Assembly (NCBI RefSeq): GCF_026122795.1
Contig: NZ_JAIWQV010000003.1
Location: forward strand, 16,006-80,005
Source: Buchnera aphidicola (Chaitophorus viminalis)
GTDB taxonomy: Bacteria > Pseudomonadota > Gammaproteobacteria > Enterobacterales > Enterobacteriaceae
Reading direction: 5' to 3'
DNA: 64,000 nt
The notes under the pieces were generated by a model, which saw nothing but the letters and a program-made list of their open reading frames with translations, did no database searches and was not told where the DNA came from. Below, one piece after another: positions 27,925-38,432 of the stretch (position 1 is its first letter; each line of letters opens with the position of its first letter). A program made the position numbers and the translations under genes.

Positions 27925-29982
27925 TTATGTATTTTTTTTTAGTTTTAATATAAATTTAATTATCCAACACATTTTTTTTTCTGGAGTTAGAAAGTTTTTT
28001 TTGAAAACAATGGTATTTTTTTTTTTAAATTTCCAATATTTAAATTTTTTTTTAATATAATTTACTAGAGATATTATATTTATATTATTTGAAGATGAAA
28101 ATGTAATTTCACCACCTTTATGATTAAAATTAATTTTTTTAATTTGATACAATTCTGCAATAATTTGTATTTTTTTTATATTTAATAAATTTTTTAATAA
28201 TTTTGGTATTTTACCAAATATTTTTTTTAAATTAAATTTAATTTTATTTAATTGATTTAAATTACTTAAAGTAGAAATTTTTAAATAATAAGATAATCTT
28301 TCGTTAATATCAGAAATATAGTTTTCAGGAATTAAAGCTGGAATATTTAATTTAATTTTTGCTTTTCTATGAAATAAATTTTTAGTAACATTTTTATTTC
28401 CTTTTTTTAAGGTTTGAATAGCTTTTTTTAATAGTTTTAAATACAATTCAAGTCCTATATTTTCTATATATCCACTTTGTTTAGCTCCTAAAATTTCTCC
28501 TACTCCTCTAATTTCTAAATCATGAGTAGCCAAAGAAAATCCAGCGCTAAAATCTTGTATAGAAGATATAGATTTAAATCTTTTTTTGGCATTTTCTGTA
28601 ATTTTATTTAAATTTGATACTAATAACCATGCATATGCTTGATGATAAGATCTTCCAACTCTACCACGTAATTGATGTAATTGTGATAAACCAAAATAAT
28701 CAGCGTTTTCAATAATTATTGTATTTGCTAAAGGAATATCTAATCCGTTTTCAATAATTGTTGTACATAATAATATGTTAAACTTATTTTGATAAAAATC
28801 ATGGATTATTTTTTTTAAACATTTTTTGTTCATTTTACCATGTCCAACATTAAATTTTCCTTCTGGAACTAATTTAGATAAATAATCTAATTTTTTTTGA
28901 ATTTTATTCACTTTATTATAAATATAATATACTTGACCACCTCGATTTAATTCTTTTAAAATTGCATTTCGAATAATTTTTGAATCTTTATTTCGAATAA
29001 ATGTTTTTACTAATAATTTTTTATCTGGAGGAGTTTGAATGATAGATAAGTCTCGAATTCCTAAAAGAGACATATTTAAAGTTCTAGGAATTGGAGTAGC
29101 AGTTAAAGTTAATATATCAATGTTATAAAATTTTTTTTTCATGAATTCTTTATGATGAACTCCAAATCGATGTTCTTCATCAATAATTAACAATCCTAAA
29201 TTATTCCATTTAAGTTTTTTTAATAAAATTTTATGTGTACCTATTAAAATATTTATTTCTCCATTTTTTATTTTTTTTAAAATATATTTTTGTTCTTTTT
29301 TAGTTTTAAAATTAGAAAACATTTCTATAGAGATAGAATATTTAGAGAATCTTTCTATGAAATTATTATAATGTTGTTGAGCAAGTAATGTAGTGGGAAC
29401 TAAAATAGCTACTTGTTTATTATTATAACTAGCTATAAATGCTGCCCGCATAGCTACTTCTGTTTTTCCAAATCCAACATCTCCACATACTAAACGGTCC
29501 ATAGGTTTTGAAGAATACATATCATGTAAAACAGAATCTATAACTTTAGATTGATCAGGTGTAGTTTTAAATGGAAAAAGACTACAAAATTCTATATATT
29601 TTTTTTTATTTTTTTTAAAAGAAAAACCTTTATGAGAGCTTCTTTTTGCATAAATTTTTAATAATGTTGCAGCAGTATCAAAGATTTTTTTTGATATTTT
29701 TTTTTTTTCTTTTTTCCAATTATCACTTCCTAATTTATGTAAAGGAATAATTTTTTTAGTATTGCTAGAATATACATTAATTAAATTTAATGAAGAAACT
29801 GGAACATATAGTTTATCTTTATCTGCATATAAAATAACAACATATTCAGATTTTATTCCAGATGTTTCAATTGTTTGCAACCCTTGATATCTTCCAATTC
29901 CATGTTTAATATGTACAATTGGTTGATTAATTTTTATATCAAAATTTCTTTTTTTGAGTAATTTAAAATAATTTTTTTTCAT
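27925..29982 (-). CDS. mfd: transcription-repair coupling factor Mfd, N-terminally truncated
   Basis: 685 aa against about 1148 in E. coli. What remains begins at the RNA-polymerase-interacting domain (H-I-K-H-G-I-G-R-Y near residue 25). It continues through the RecG-like translocase: T-P-D-Q, G-D-V-G-F-G-K-T-E-V-A, D-E-E-H-R-F-G, T-A-T-P-I-P-R-T and Q-L-R-G-R-V-G-R. It ends with the C-terminal TRCF domain. The UvrB-like domains that bind UvrA are absent. An in-frame TTG lies 15 bases further upstream, but the ATG at 29982 looks the better start. All translocase motifs are intact, so the protein may still push stalled RNA polymerase off DNA. Confidence 0.93.
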   Translation of the reverse strand: MKKNYFKLLKKRNFDIKINQPIVHIKHGIGRYQGLQTIETSGIKSEYVVILYADKDKLYVPVSSLNLINVYSSNTKKIIPLHKLGSDNWKKEKKKISKKIFDTAATLLKIYAKRSSHKGFSFKKNKKKYIEFCSLFPFKTTPDQSKVIDSVLHDMYSSKPMDRLVCGDVGFGKTEVAMRAAFIASYNNKQVAILVPTTLLAQQHYNNFIERFSKYSISIEMFSNFKTKKEQKYILKKIKNGEINILIGTHKILLKKLKWNNLGLLIIDEEHRFGVHHKEFMKKKFYNIDILTLTATPIPRTLNMSLLGIRDLSIIQTPPDKKLLVKTFIRNKDSKIIRNAILKELNRGGQVYYIYNKVNKIQKKLDYLSKLVPEGKFNVGHGKMNKKCLKKIIHDFYQNKFNILLCTTIIENGLDIPLANTIIIENADYFGLSQLHQLRGRVGRSYHQAYAWLLVSNLNKITENAKKRFKSISSIQDFSAGFSLATHDLEIRGVGEILGAKQSGYIENIGLELYLKLLKKAIQTLKKGNKNVTKNLFHRKAKIKLNIPALIPENYISDINERLSYYLKISTLSNLNQLNKIKFNLKKIFGKIPKLLKNLLNIKKIQIIAELYQIKKINFNHKGGEITFSSSNNINIISLVNYIKKKFKYWKFKKKNTIVFKKNFLTPEKKMCWIIKFILKLKKNT

Positions 29983-30157
29983 AAATTTTTCAAGCAATTA
30001 TATTAAAATAAATATTTTATTTTATTAAAAATATATTAATTTTTTTAAAAAAACAGTTTAATAATATTTTAAATTAAAGTTTTATAAATTTTAATATTTA
30101 AAAATTTTTATTTATTATTAGAATAATATGTTAAAATTAAAAAAAATAAAAATATAT

Positions 30158-30163
30158 TATAAT
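30158..30163 (+). promoter_or_regulatory. possible -10 element for gapA
   Basis: Perfect TATAAT about 100 bases upstream of the gapA start in the 284-base divergent mfd/gapA region. No convincing -35 hexamer lies 16-18 bases before it, so this is only a candidate. A short 10-bp dyad with a 3-base loop (30176-30185 and 30189-30198) follows. Confidence 0.25.
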
Positions 30164-30245
30164 ATATTTTTTTTTAAAACAGAATAAAATTCTATTTTGA
30201 TTATTAAAATAAATAAATTTATAAAAAAAATTTTTTGGTTTTTGA

Positions 30246-31262
<1,017 letters not shown>

Positions 31263-31283
31263 AATTTTTAAAAAAATTTTGAA

Positions 31284-31312
31284 TAGGTATATATTAAATT
31301 TATATATACCTA
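31284..31312. terminator. bidirectional terminator-like hairpin between gapA and fldA
   Basis: Perfect 11-bp stem (31284-31294 with 31302-31312) and 7-base loop, in the 77-base gap between convergent gapA and fldA. The outer GG/CC pair is the only G/C cluster in the gap. It is flanked by A/T runs on both sides, so it could end transcripts from both directions. Confidence 0.6.
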
Positions 31313-31339
31313 ATTTAATTTATATAATATTTTTTTAAA

Positions 31340-31846
31340 TTATTTTACATTTATAATTTTTTTTAACCATTTTTTAATTCTTTTTTTAGTTAGTTTAGGT
31401 TGTCTATCTTCATCAAGCACTAATCCTAAAAAATATTCTTTATTTAGTAATGCTTTAGAAGATTCAAAAGAATAACCTTTAGAAGACCATTTTCCTATAA
31501 CTTTAGCTCCTCTAGATATAATAATATCATATATTTCTCTCATTCCATCGCAGAAATATTCTCCATAATCTTCTTGATCTCCACATCCAAATATTGCAAT
31601 TTTTTTATTTTTAAAATTAATTTTTTTTAAAATTGGAAGAAAATCATCCCAATCACATTGTAATTCTCCATAATACCAAGTTGGAACACCAAAAATTAAG
31701 AAATCATATTTTAAAAAATCTTTCATATCAGTTTTAGATATATCATGTAAAATAGTTTTTTCTTTACCAATATATTTACGAATAATTTTAGAGATTTTTT
31801 CTGTATTTCCAGTATCAGTTCCAAAAAAAATTCCAATTTTTTTCAT
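31340..31846 (-). CDS. fldA: flavodoxin 1
   Basis: FMN-containing low-potential electron carrier used by radical-SAM and isoprenoid enzymes. 168 aa (E. coli 176). The FMN phosphate loop G-T-D-T-G-N-T-E at residues 9-16, the [11 protein letters not shown] loop and [11 protein letters not shown] are nearly identical to E. coli FldA. BioB and LipA in this window are plausible clients. Confidence 0.96.
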   Translation of the reverse strand: MKKIGIFFGTDTGNTEKISKIIRKYIGKEKTILHDISKTDMKDFLKYDFLIFGVPTWYYGELQCDWDDFLPILKKINFKNKKIAIFGCGDQEDYGEYFCDGMREIYDIIISRGAKVIGKWSSKGYSFESSKALLNKEYFLGLVLDEDRQPKLTKKRIKKWLKKIINVK

Positions 31847-32043
31847 TTTTAAAATCCTTATATTTTTATTTCTTTATTACATGAAAAATATTTAATTTAA
31901 TTTTACTAGAAATTATAAAAAAATATAAATACTATTTTAATTTATTAACTTAACCATCAAGTTTTAAAGATTTTAATGTTTTTATTTCACAGAAATTTTA
32001 TAAATTATATAAAATTTAAATTTTAAATAAAATAGGTTATTTT

Positions 32044-33455
32044 ATGACAAATTTAGTTTGGATAAAAAACGATTTAAGAATTAATGATAATTATGCTTTA
32101 TATTCTGCATGTAAAGATAAAAAAAAAAAAGTGATTGTATTATTTATATTAGTATTAAATAAATGGAAGAAAAGAAAAAAATATATACAGTATAGTTTTT
32201 TACATAAAAGATTATTTTTTTTACAAAAAAAATTTTTAAATTTAAATATTTCTTTTGTTTATAAAAAAATAAAAAATTTTAAAAAATCTATACAATATCT
32301 TTTATTAATATGTAAAAAATATAAAATTAATACTATTTTTTATAATTATCAATATCAATTTTCTGATAAAGCCAAAAATATTTATATTAAAAGTTTTTTT
32401 AAAAAATATAAAATTAAAATAAAAGTTTTTCATGATAATATTTTAATTAATCCAGATTTAATAAAAAATAATTTAGGAAAAACATATCGAATCTTTAGTT
32501 TTTTTAAAAAAAAAATTTTAAAAATTTTAAAAAATAAGACACAATTTTCTATATTAAGAGTACAAAATTTTCATAAATCTAATATTTTTTTTAAAAAAAA
32601 TAAATTATATTTAAGTAATAAGTTAAAAAAATTTAATACTAAAAAATTTCCTTATAAAGATAATGATATTTTTAAAAAAATTGTTTTTTTTTTAAAAAAA
32701 AATTTTTATATTACAATCAAAATAAAGATTTTCCATATTTAAATAATACTAGTCAATTTTCAGTTTATTTTTCTTTAGGAATTATTTCTATTAGAGAATT
32801 TTTTAATTACATAACATTATATAGTCAAAAAAAAAAAATAAATATTTGTGTTTTTTTAGATAAAATATTATGGAGAGAATTTTTTAAACATTTATTTTTT
32901 CAATTTTCCATTAAACATAAAAATACATTTTTGAAAAGTTGGGAAAAAAAAATTCAATGGAGTGATAATTATTCTTATTTTAAAGCTTGGAAAAAAGGAT
33001 TAACTGGGTTTCCTATAATTGATGCAGGAATGAGACAGTTAAATAAATTAGGTTGGATGCATAATAGATTAAGAATGATTACCTCAAATTTTTTAGTAAA
33101 AAATTTATTAATTAATTGGAGATATGGAGAAAAATATTTTATGATCCGTTTAATTGATTTTGATTATTCTTTAAATAATGGAAATTGGACTTGGATAGCA
33201 TCTATAGGAACAGATTCTGTACCTTATATACGTACTTTTAATCCTTATTTACAATCAAAAAAATTTGATTTTAATGGATTCTTTATTAAAAAATATATTC
33301 CAGAATTAAAACATGTTCCAAAAAAATATATACATGAACCTCATATTTGGTTAAAAAAAAATAAACTTTCTAAAATATATCCAAATCCTATTATAAATTA
33401 TCATAAAAACAAAAATATTTTTATTAAACAAATAAAAAAAATTTTACAAAGATAA
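32044..33455 (+). pseudogene. phrB: deoxyribodipyrimidine photolyase with a single frameshift
   Basis: FAD/folate photolyase that repairs cyclobutane pyrimidine dimers with light. The frame starting at 32044 stops at 32742. The rest continues in the -1 frame through D-K-I-L-W-R-E-F-F to the FAD-binding blocks G-W-M-H-N-R-L-R-M-I-T and N-N-G-N-W-T-W-I-A-S, ending at 33455. The breakpoint lies in a T10-A9 run (32684-32702). Adding one base there gives about 470 aa, matching E. coli PhrB (472), with no other defect. The upstream half is lysine-rich and divergent. It could be a young pseudogene or a gene rescued by RNA-polymerase slippage on the A-tract. Confidence 0.88.
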
Positions 33456-33459
33456 ATAT

Positions 33460-34206
33460 ATGAATAATAAACTTCTAGAAAAAATAATTAATAAAAAGTT
33501 AAATTCTAAATCTTTTCATGATTCTACTTACAATGGATTACAAATTGAAGGTTGTAAAAAAATCAAAAAAATTATTACTGGAGTTACAGCTTGTCAAATT
33601 TTATTAGATATATCTGTTAAATATAGAGCTGAAGCTATTATTGTACATCATGGATATTTTTGGAAAAATGATCCAAAATGTATTCATAATTTTACAAGAA
33701 AACGTTTACAAACAATTTTATCAAATAATATTAATTTATATAGTTGGCACTTACCTTTAGATGCTCATTTAAAATTAGGAAATAATGCTTATATAGAAAA
33801 ATCTTTAAAAATTGATAAAAAAAAAATAATTACACCATATTTATGGTCTGGTCAATTTAAAAATAAAATTAGTGGAAAAAAATTATATAAAAAAATTTTT
33901 TCTATTTTTAAAAGAAAACCTATATATATTCCTGAAAATACAAATAAAAAAATTTCAAGTATAGCTTGGTGTAGTGGAAAAGGACAAAATTTAATTTTAA
34001 AAGTCATTCAACATAAAATTGATTGTTTTCTTACTGGTGAAATTTCTGAAGAAACAACGCATTATGCAAGAGAATCTAATATACATTTTTTTTCTATTGG
34101 ACATCATGCTAGTGAAACTGGAGGTATACAATTATTAAGTAATTGGTTATCTAAAAAATATCAAAATCTAAATATAAAATTTATTAATGTTGATAATCCA
34201 GCTTAA
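33460..34206 (+). CDS. ybgI: Nif3-family metal-binding protein YbgI
   Basis: Conserved dinuclear-metal protein of the NIF3/GTP cyclohydrolase I type 2 family, ring-shaped hexamer in E. coli; its biochemical job is unsettled. 248 aa (E. coli 247). Metal ligands are visible in V-H-H-G near residue 63, D near residue 101 (L-P-L-D-A-H) and the C-terminal G-H-H-A-S-E. In E. coli ybgI is next to phr, and here it starts 4 bases after the phrB stop. Confidence 0.92.
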   Translation: MNNKLLEKIINKKLNSKSFHDSTYNGLQIEGCKKIKKIITGVTACQILLDISVKYRAEAIIVHHGYFWKNDPKCIHNFTRKRLQTILSNNINLYSWHLPLDAHLKLGNNAYIEKSLKIDKKKIITPYLWSGQFKNKISGKKLYKKIFSIFKRKPIYIPENTNKKISSIAWCSGKGQNLILKVIQHKIDCFLTGEISEETTHYARESNIHFFSIGHHASETGGIQLLSNWLSKKYQNLNIKFINVDNPA

Positions 34207-34254
34207 AATTTCAAATAAGTTTTATATTTAATACAATTTAATGAGAAAAATGAA

Positions 34255-37038
34255 ATGAGTACAAAACAAATAAAAAAAAATAATGAATTATGGATAAATT
34301 CTATAAATCAAGAATATTTAGATAATCTTTATAAAAAATATCTAAAAGATGAAAATTCTTTAGATATGTTATGGAGAAAAAAATTTAAAAAACTAAATTT
34401 ATATTTTTTAAATAAAAATAATGATTATAATATTCAAAATAATAAAATAAATTTTAAAAATAATTATATGAAATCAAAATTTCATATATTAAATCAAAAA
34501 AAAATTTTTAAAATATTAAATTTTTTTAGAAAAAAAGGTTATAAATATTCTAATATAAATCCTTTAGAAAATTTAAAATATCAAAAAGAAATTACTAAAA
34601 TTAATCATGATTTTTTTAAAATATCTGATAAAAAATTATATGAAGAAATAATTTTAAATATAAATAAAAATAAAATTAAAAATTTTTCTAATTTTTTTTC
34701 TTTTTTATCTTGGTTAAAAAAGAAATATTGCCATACTATAGGTTTTGAATTTAATCATTTAAGTATTAAAAAAGAAAAATTGTGGTGTATAGATTATATT
34801 GAAAGAAAATGGAATAAAAATATTTATACAAAAAATAAAAAATTAAATATATTAAATGCAATTATTTATTCTGAAACATTTGAAAATTATATTAATTCTA
34901 AATATCCAGGATATAAAAGATTTTCTTTAGAAGGAAATGATTCTTTAATTCCTATGTTATATGAAGCTATTATTTGTTCTATTAAAAATAAAATTAAAAA
35001 TTTATATATAGGTATGGCGCATCGTGGTAGATTAAATGTATTAACTAATATTTTAGGAAAACCTACAAAAAAATTATTTCAAGAATTTTCTAAAAATTTT
35101 ACAAATTCTATAAATACAGGAGATGTTAAATATCATTTTGGATTTTATTCAAAAGCTATCACAAAACATGGATCAGCGTATTTAAATTTAGAATATAATC
35201 CTTCTCACTTAGAAATTATTAATCCTGTAATTATGGGAATTTCTCGATCTTGTATAGATTCTTTACAATCTTCTAAGAAAAATAAAGTATTATCAATTAT
35301 GATTCATGGTGATGCTGCTCTTATTGGTCAAGGTGTTATACAAGAAACTTTAAATATGTCTCAAACTCCAGGTTATACTGTAGGTGGTTCTGTACATATT
35401 GTTATTAATAATCAAATTGGTTTTACTACATCTAATATTAATCATATGAGATCTAGTAATTATTGTACTGATATTGCTAAAATGATTGAATCACCTATTT
35501 TTCATGTTAATGCAGATGATCCAGAAGCTGCTGTTTTTGCTATTCAAATGGCAATAAAATATAAAAAAAAATTTAAAAAAGATGTTTTTATAGATTTAAT
35601 TGGTTATAGACGTTATGGGCATAATGAATCAGATGAACCATCTGTTACTCAACCATTAATGTATCAAAAAATTAAAAATCATCCTACCGTAAAAAATATA
35701 TATTTTAAAAAATTACTTAAAAAAAAAATCATTACAAAAAATAAAATATTAAAAATTATATTAAATTATCAAAAACAATTAGATAATAAATTAAGTATTT
35801 CTCCAAATTATAGTTCTTTAAATTTTGAATTAAAATCAAATTATAATAAAATTCAAGATTTATCTTTAAATTTAAAGAAAATAAAATTCTCAAAAAATAA
35901 ATTGTTAAAATTATTTAAAGATATTAATACATTACCAAAAAAATTAAATATACATCCTTTAGTAAAAAAGATTTATATAAATAGAATGTATATGGTTAAA
36001 AAAGAAAAATATATTGATTGGGGAGCTGCTGAAAATTTAGCTTATGCATATTTATTAAATATTGGAATTTCTTGTCGAATTTCTGGAGAAGATGTAATTC
36101 GTGGAACATTTTTTCATCGTCATGCAAAAATATATGATCAAAAAAATAATAATTCTTATACTCCTTTAAAAAATGTTTCTAATGGAAAATTTTTTATTTG
36201 GAATTCTGTATTATCTGAAGAATCTGTTTTAGCTTTTGAATATGGATACAGTTTAAGAAATTGTAATACTTTAAATGTTTGGGAAGCTCAATTTGGAGAT
36301 TTTTCAAATGTTGCTCAAGTAGTTATCGATCAATTTATTACTTCTAGTAAGGAAAAATGGAATCAAAGTTCTGGAATAGTGATGTTTTTACCTCATGGAT
36401 ATGAAGGTCAAGGTCCAGAGCATTCTTCTGCAAGAATTGAAAGATATTTACAACTATGTGCTAAAAAAAATATACAAGTTTGTATACCTACTACTTCATC
36501 TCAAATATTTCATTTATTGTGTTTACATGCTTTAACAGGAATGAAAAAACCTTTAATCATTTTTTCTCCTAAATCATTATTAAGAAATCCATTATCTCAA
36601 TCTTCATTTAAAGAATTATATTTAGGAAAATTTAAACAAGTTATATATAAAAATAGTTCTTTTAATTCAGAAAAAATTAATAAAATTATTTTATGCTGTG
36701 GAAAAATATATTATGAATTACTAGAAATACATAATAAAAATAAAATGTCAAGTATTCTTTTTATTAAAATAGAACAATTATATCCATTTCCAACAAAACA
36801 AATATTAAAAATTTTTAAAAATTATTCTTATGTAAAAAATATTTTTTGGTATCAAGAAGAACCTAAAAATCAAGGTGCTTGGAATTATATTAAAAATATT
36901 TTTAGTAAGATTTTTTCTAATAACATTAAAATTACATATGTTGGAAGATATTCTTCAGCTTCTCCTGCTACTGGAAATATTTATATACATAAAAAAGAAC
37001 AATTTAAAATTATTAATTCTATATTTAAAAAATATTAA
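34255..37038 (+). CDS. sucA: 2-oxoglutarate dehydrogenase E1 component
   Basis: Thiamine-diphosphate decarboxylase of the 2-oxoglutarate dehydrogenase complex. 927 aa (E. coli 933). M-A-H-R-G-R-L-N-V-L near residue 258 and the thiamine-binding G-D-A-A-L-I-G-Q-G near residue 353 are intact. So are the pyrimidine domain with S-G-E-D-V-I-R-G-T-F-F-H-R-H-A and the C-terminal transketolase-like domain. The first ~170 residues are much more divergent and Asn/Lys-rich. Followed 14 bases later by sucB. Confidence 0.96.
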   Translation: MSTKQIKKNNELWINSINQEYLDNLYKKYLKDENSLDMLWRKKFKKLNLYFLNKNNDYNIQNNKINFKNNYMKSKFHILNQKKIFKILNFFRKKGYKYSNINPLENLKYQKEITKINHDFFKISDKKLYEEIILNINKNKIKNFSNFFSFLSWLKKKYCHTIGFEFNHLSIKKEKLWCIDYIERKWNKNIYTKNKKLNILNAIIYSETFENYINSKYPGYKRFSLEGNDSLIPMLYEAIICSIKNKIKNLYIGMAHRGRLNVLTNILGKPTKKLFQEFSKNFTNSINTGDVKYHFGFYSKAITKHGSAYLNLEYNPSHLEIINPVIMGISRSCIDSLQSSKKNKVLSIMIHGDAALIGQGVIQETLNMSQTPGYTVGGSVHIVINNQIGFTTSNINHMRSSNYCTDIAKMIESPIFHVNADDPEAAVFAIQMAIKYKKKFKKDVFIDLIGYRRYGHNESDEPSVTQPLMYQKIKNHPTVKNIYFKKLLKKKIITKNKILKIILNYQKQLDNKLSISPNYSSLNFELKSNYNKIQDLSLNLKKIKFSKNKLLKLFKDINTLPKKLNIHPLVKKIYINRMYMVKKEKYIDWGAAENLAYAYLLNIGISCRISGEDVIRGTFFHRHAKIYDQKNNNSYTPLKNVSNGKFFIWNSVLSEESVLAFEYGYSLRNCNTLNVWEAQFGDFSNVAQVVIDQFITSSKEKWNQSSGIVMFLPHGYEGQGPEHSSARIERYLQLCAKKNIQVCIPTTSSQIFHLLCLHALTGMKKPLIIFSPKSLLRNPLSQSSFKELYLGKFKQVIYKNSSFNSEKINKIILCCGKIYYELLEIHNKNKMSSILFIKIEQLYPFPTKQILKIFKNYSYVKNIFWYQEEPKNQGAWNYIKNIFSKIFSNNIKITYVGRYSSASPATGNIYIHKKEQFKIINSIFKKY

Positions 37039-37052
37039 TATAAAAGGTAAAT

Positions 37053-38192
37053 ATGAAAGAAAAAATAAAAATTTTAGTACCTGAATTACCTGAATCTGTA
37101 CATACTGCTACAATTATTAAATGGCATAAAAATATTGGTGATAAAATTTATAGAGATGATATTTTAGTAGATCTTGAAACAGATAAAATTATGATTGAAG
37201 TACCTTCTCCAGAAACAGGAATATTGACTTCTATTGTAAAAAATTCTGGAAATTTAGTTAGTTCGCATGAAATATTATGTTATATAAATAAAAAAAATAA
37301 TATTAATATGCAATCAAATTTTAAAAATATACAAGAAAATTTATCTCCATCTTTAAGAAGAAAAAATAAACTTTTAAATCAAAAAAAATTATTAGATATT
37401 AAAGAAACAAAAATTTTTCCAAAAAAAGAAACATTAAAAAATAATAATTGTGTTTCAAAAAATTTTAATGATATGTTAAATAATAATGTTAAAATTAAAA
37501 AAATTATTTCAATGTCTTCATTACGTAAAAAAATTTCTGAAAAGTTGATAGAAACTCAAAATAATACAGCAATGTTAACTACTTTTAATGAAGTCAATAT
37601 GTCTTCAATTATTAAAATTAGAAAAAAATTTGGAGAAATTTTTAAAAAAAAAAATCGTACTAAACTAGGTTTTATGTCTTTTTTTATAAAATCTGTAGTA
37701 TCAGCATTAAAAAAATATCCTATAATAAATGCTATTATAAATAAAGATAAAATAATTTTTTATGATGAATATAATATAAATATAGCAGTGTCTACTGATC
37801 GTGGTTTAATTGCGCCTGTAATTTTTCAAGCAGATCAAATGAGTATTGCAGATATAGAAAAAAAAATAAAATATTATTCAAATCAAGGAAAACATAATAG
37901 AATTACTATACAAGAATTAAACGGAGGAACATTTACAATAACAAATGGAGGAGTGTTTGGATCTTTATTTTCTACTCCAATTATTAACTCACCTCAATCT
38001 GCTATATTAGGAATGCATAATATTCAAGATAGAGTTATTGTAACCAAGCAACAAAAAATTAAAATTGCTCCTATGATGTATATTTCTTTGTCTTATGATC
38101 ATAGACTTATAGATGGCAAAGATGCTATTGGATTTTTAAATCAAATTAAAAATATTTTAGAAAATTTTATTCAAGTTATTTTAGATATTTAA
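37053..38192 (+). CDS. sucB: 2-oxoglutarate dehydrogenase E2 component (dihydrolipoyl succinyltransferase)
   Basis: 379 aa (E. coli 405). The N-terminal lipoyl domain carries the modified Lys45 in E-T-D-K-I, the probable substrate of LipB and LipA. The C-terminal catalytic core is strongly conserved, with T-N-G-G-V-F-G-S-L and the active-site S-Y-D-H-R-L-I-D-G. Between them, the peripheral subunit-binding domain (about residues 97-131) keeps its first helix (L-S-P-S-L-R-R). It has lost the G-T-G-x-G-G-R-L-T-R-E-D-V part that docks E3, so the E3 interaction may be altered. Confidence 0.95.
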   Translation: MKEKIKILVPELPESVHTATIIKWHKNIGDKIYRDDILVDLETDKIMIEVPSPETGILTSIVKNSGNLVSSHEILCYINKKNNINMQSNFKNIQENLSPSLRRKNKLLNQKKLLDIKETKIFPKKETLKNNNCVSKNFNDMLNNNVKIKKIISMSSLRKKISEKLIETQNNTAMLTTFNEVNMSSIIKIRKKFGEIFKKKNRTKLGFMSFFIKSVVSALKKYPIINAIINKDKIIFYDEYNINIAVSTDRGLIAPVIFQADQMSIADIEKKIKYYSNQGKHNRITIQELNGGTFTITNGGVFGSLFSTPIINSPQSAILGMHNIQDRVIVTKQQKIKIAPMMYISLSYDHRLIDGKDAIGFLNQIKNILENFIQVILDI

Positions 38193-38290
38193 TTTTGTTA
38201 AATTCTTTCATAGAAATTCATATTTAAATATAGTAAAATATTAATAGTTTAATTATTAAATTTATTAAATTTAATTAAATATATTTTATT

Positions 38291-38332
38291 TAATATAATT
38301 CTTTATTATTTATTTTAAAAAGAATTATATTA
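38291..38332 (+). terminator. 14-bp hairpin downstream of sucB
   Basis: Perfect inverted repeat, arms 38291-38304 and 38319-38332, loop of 14 bases, about 100 bases after the sucB stop in the 240-base gap before gpmA. The stem includes one C-G pair. No following U-tract, so factor-independent termination is uncertain; it may define or protect the sucAB mRNA end. Confidence 0.4.
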
Positions 38333-38432
38333 TTAAATATATAATAAAATTTTTTAATGTAATAAATTTTTAAAATATATTTTTATAATAAAATTATATA
38401 AAATTTAATTTTTTTTTTAAAAGGAAAATTTA

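Noticed and set aside
29983..29997. TTG start for Mfd
   Set aside because: An ATG follows 15 bases later and the extra five residues have no support, although they cannot be excluded.
32044..33455. Two separate genes instead of one frameshifted phrB
   Set aside because: Conserved photolyase sequence continues without interruption between the two frames (32709-32930), and one added base restores a normal-length protein.
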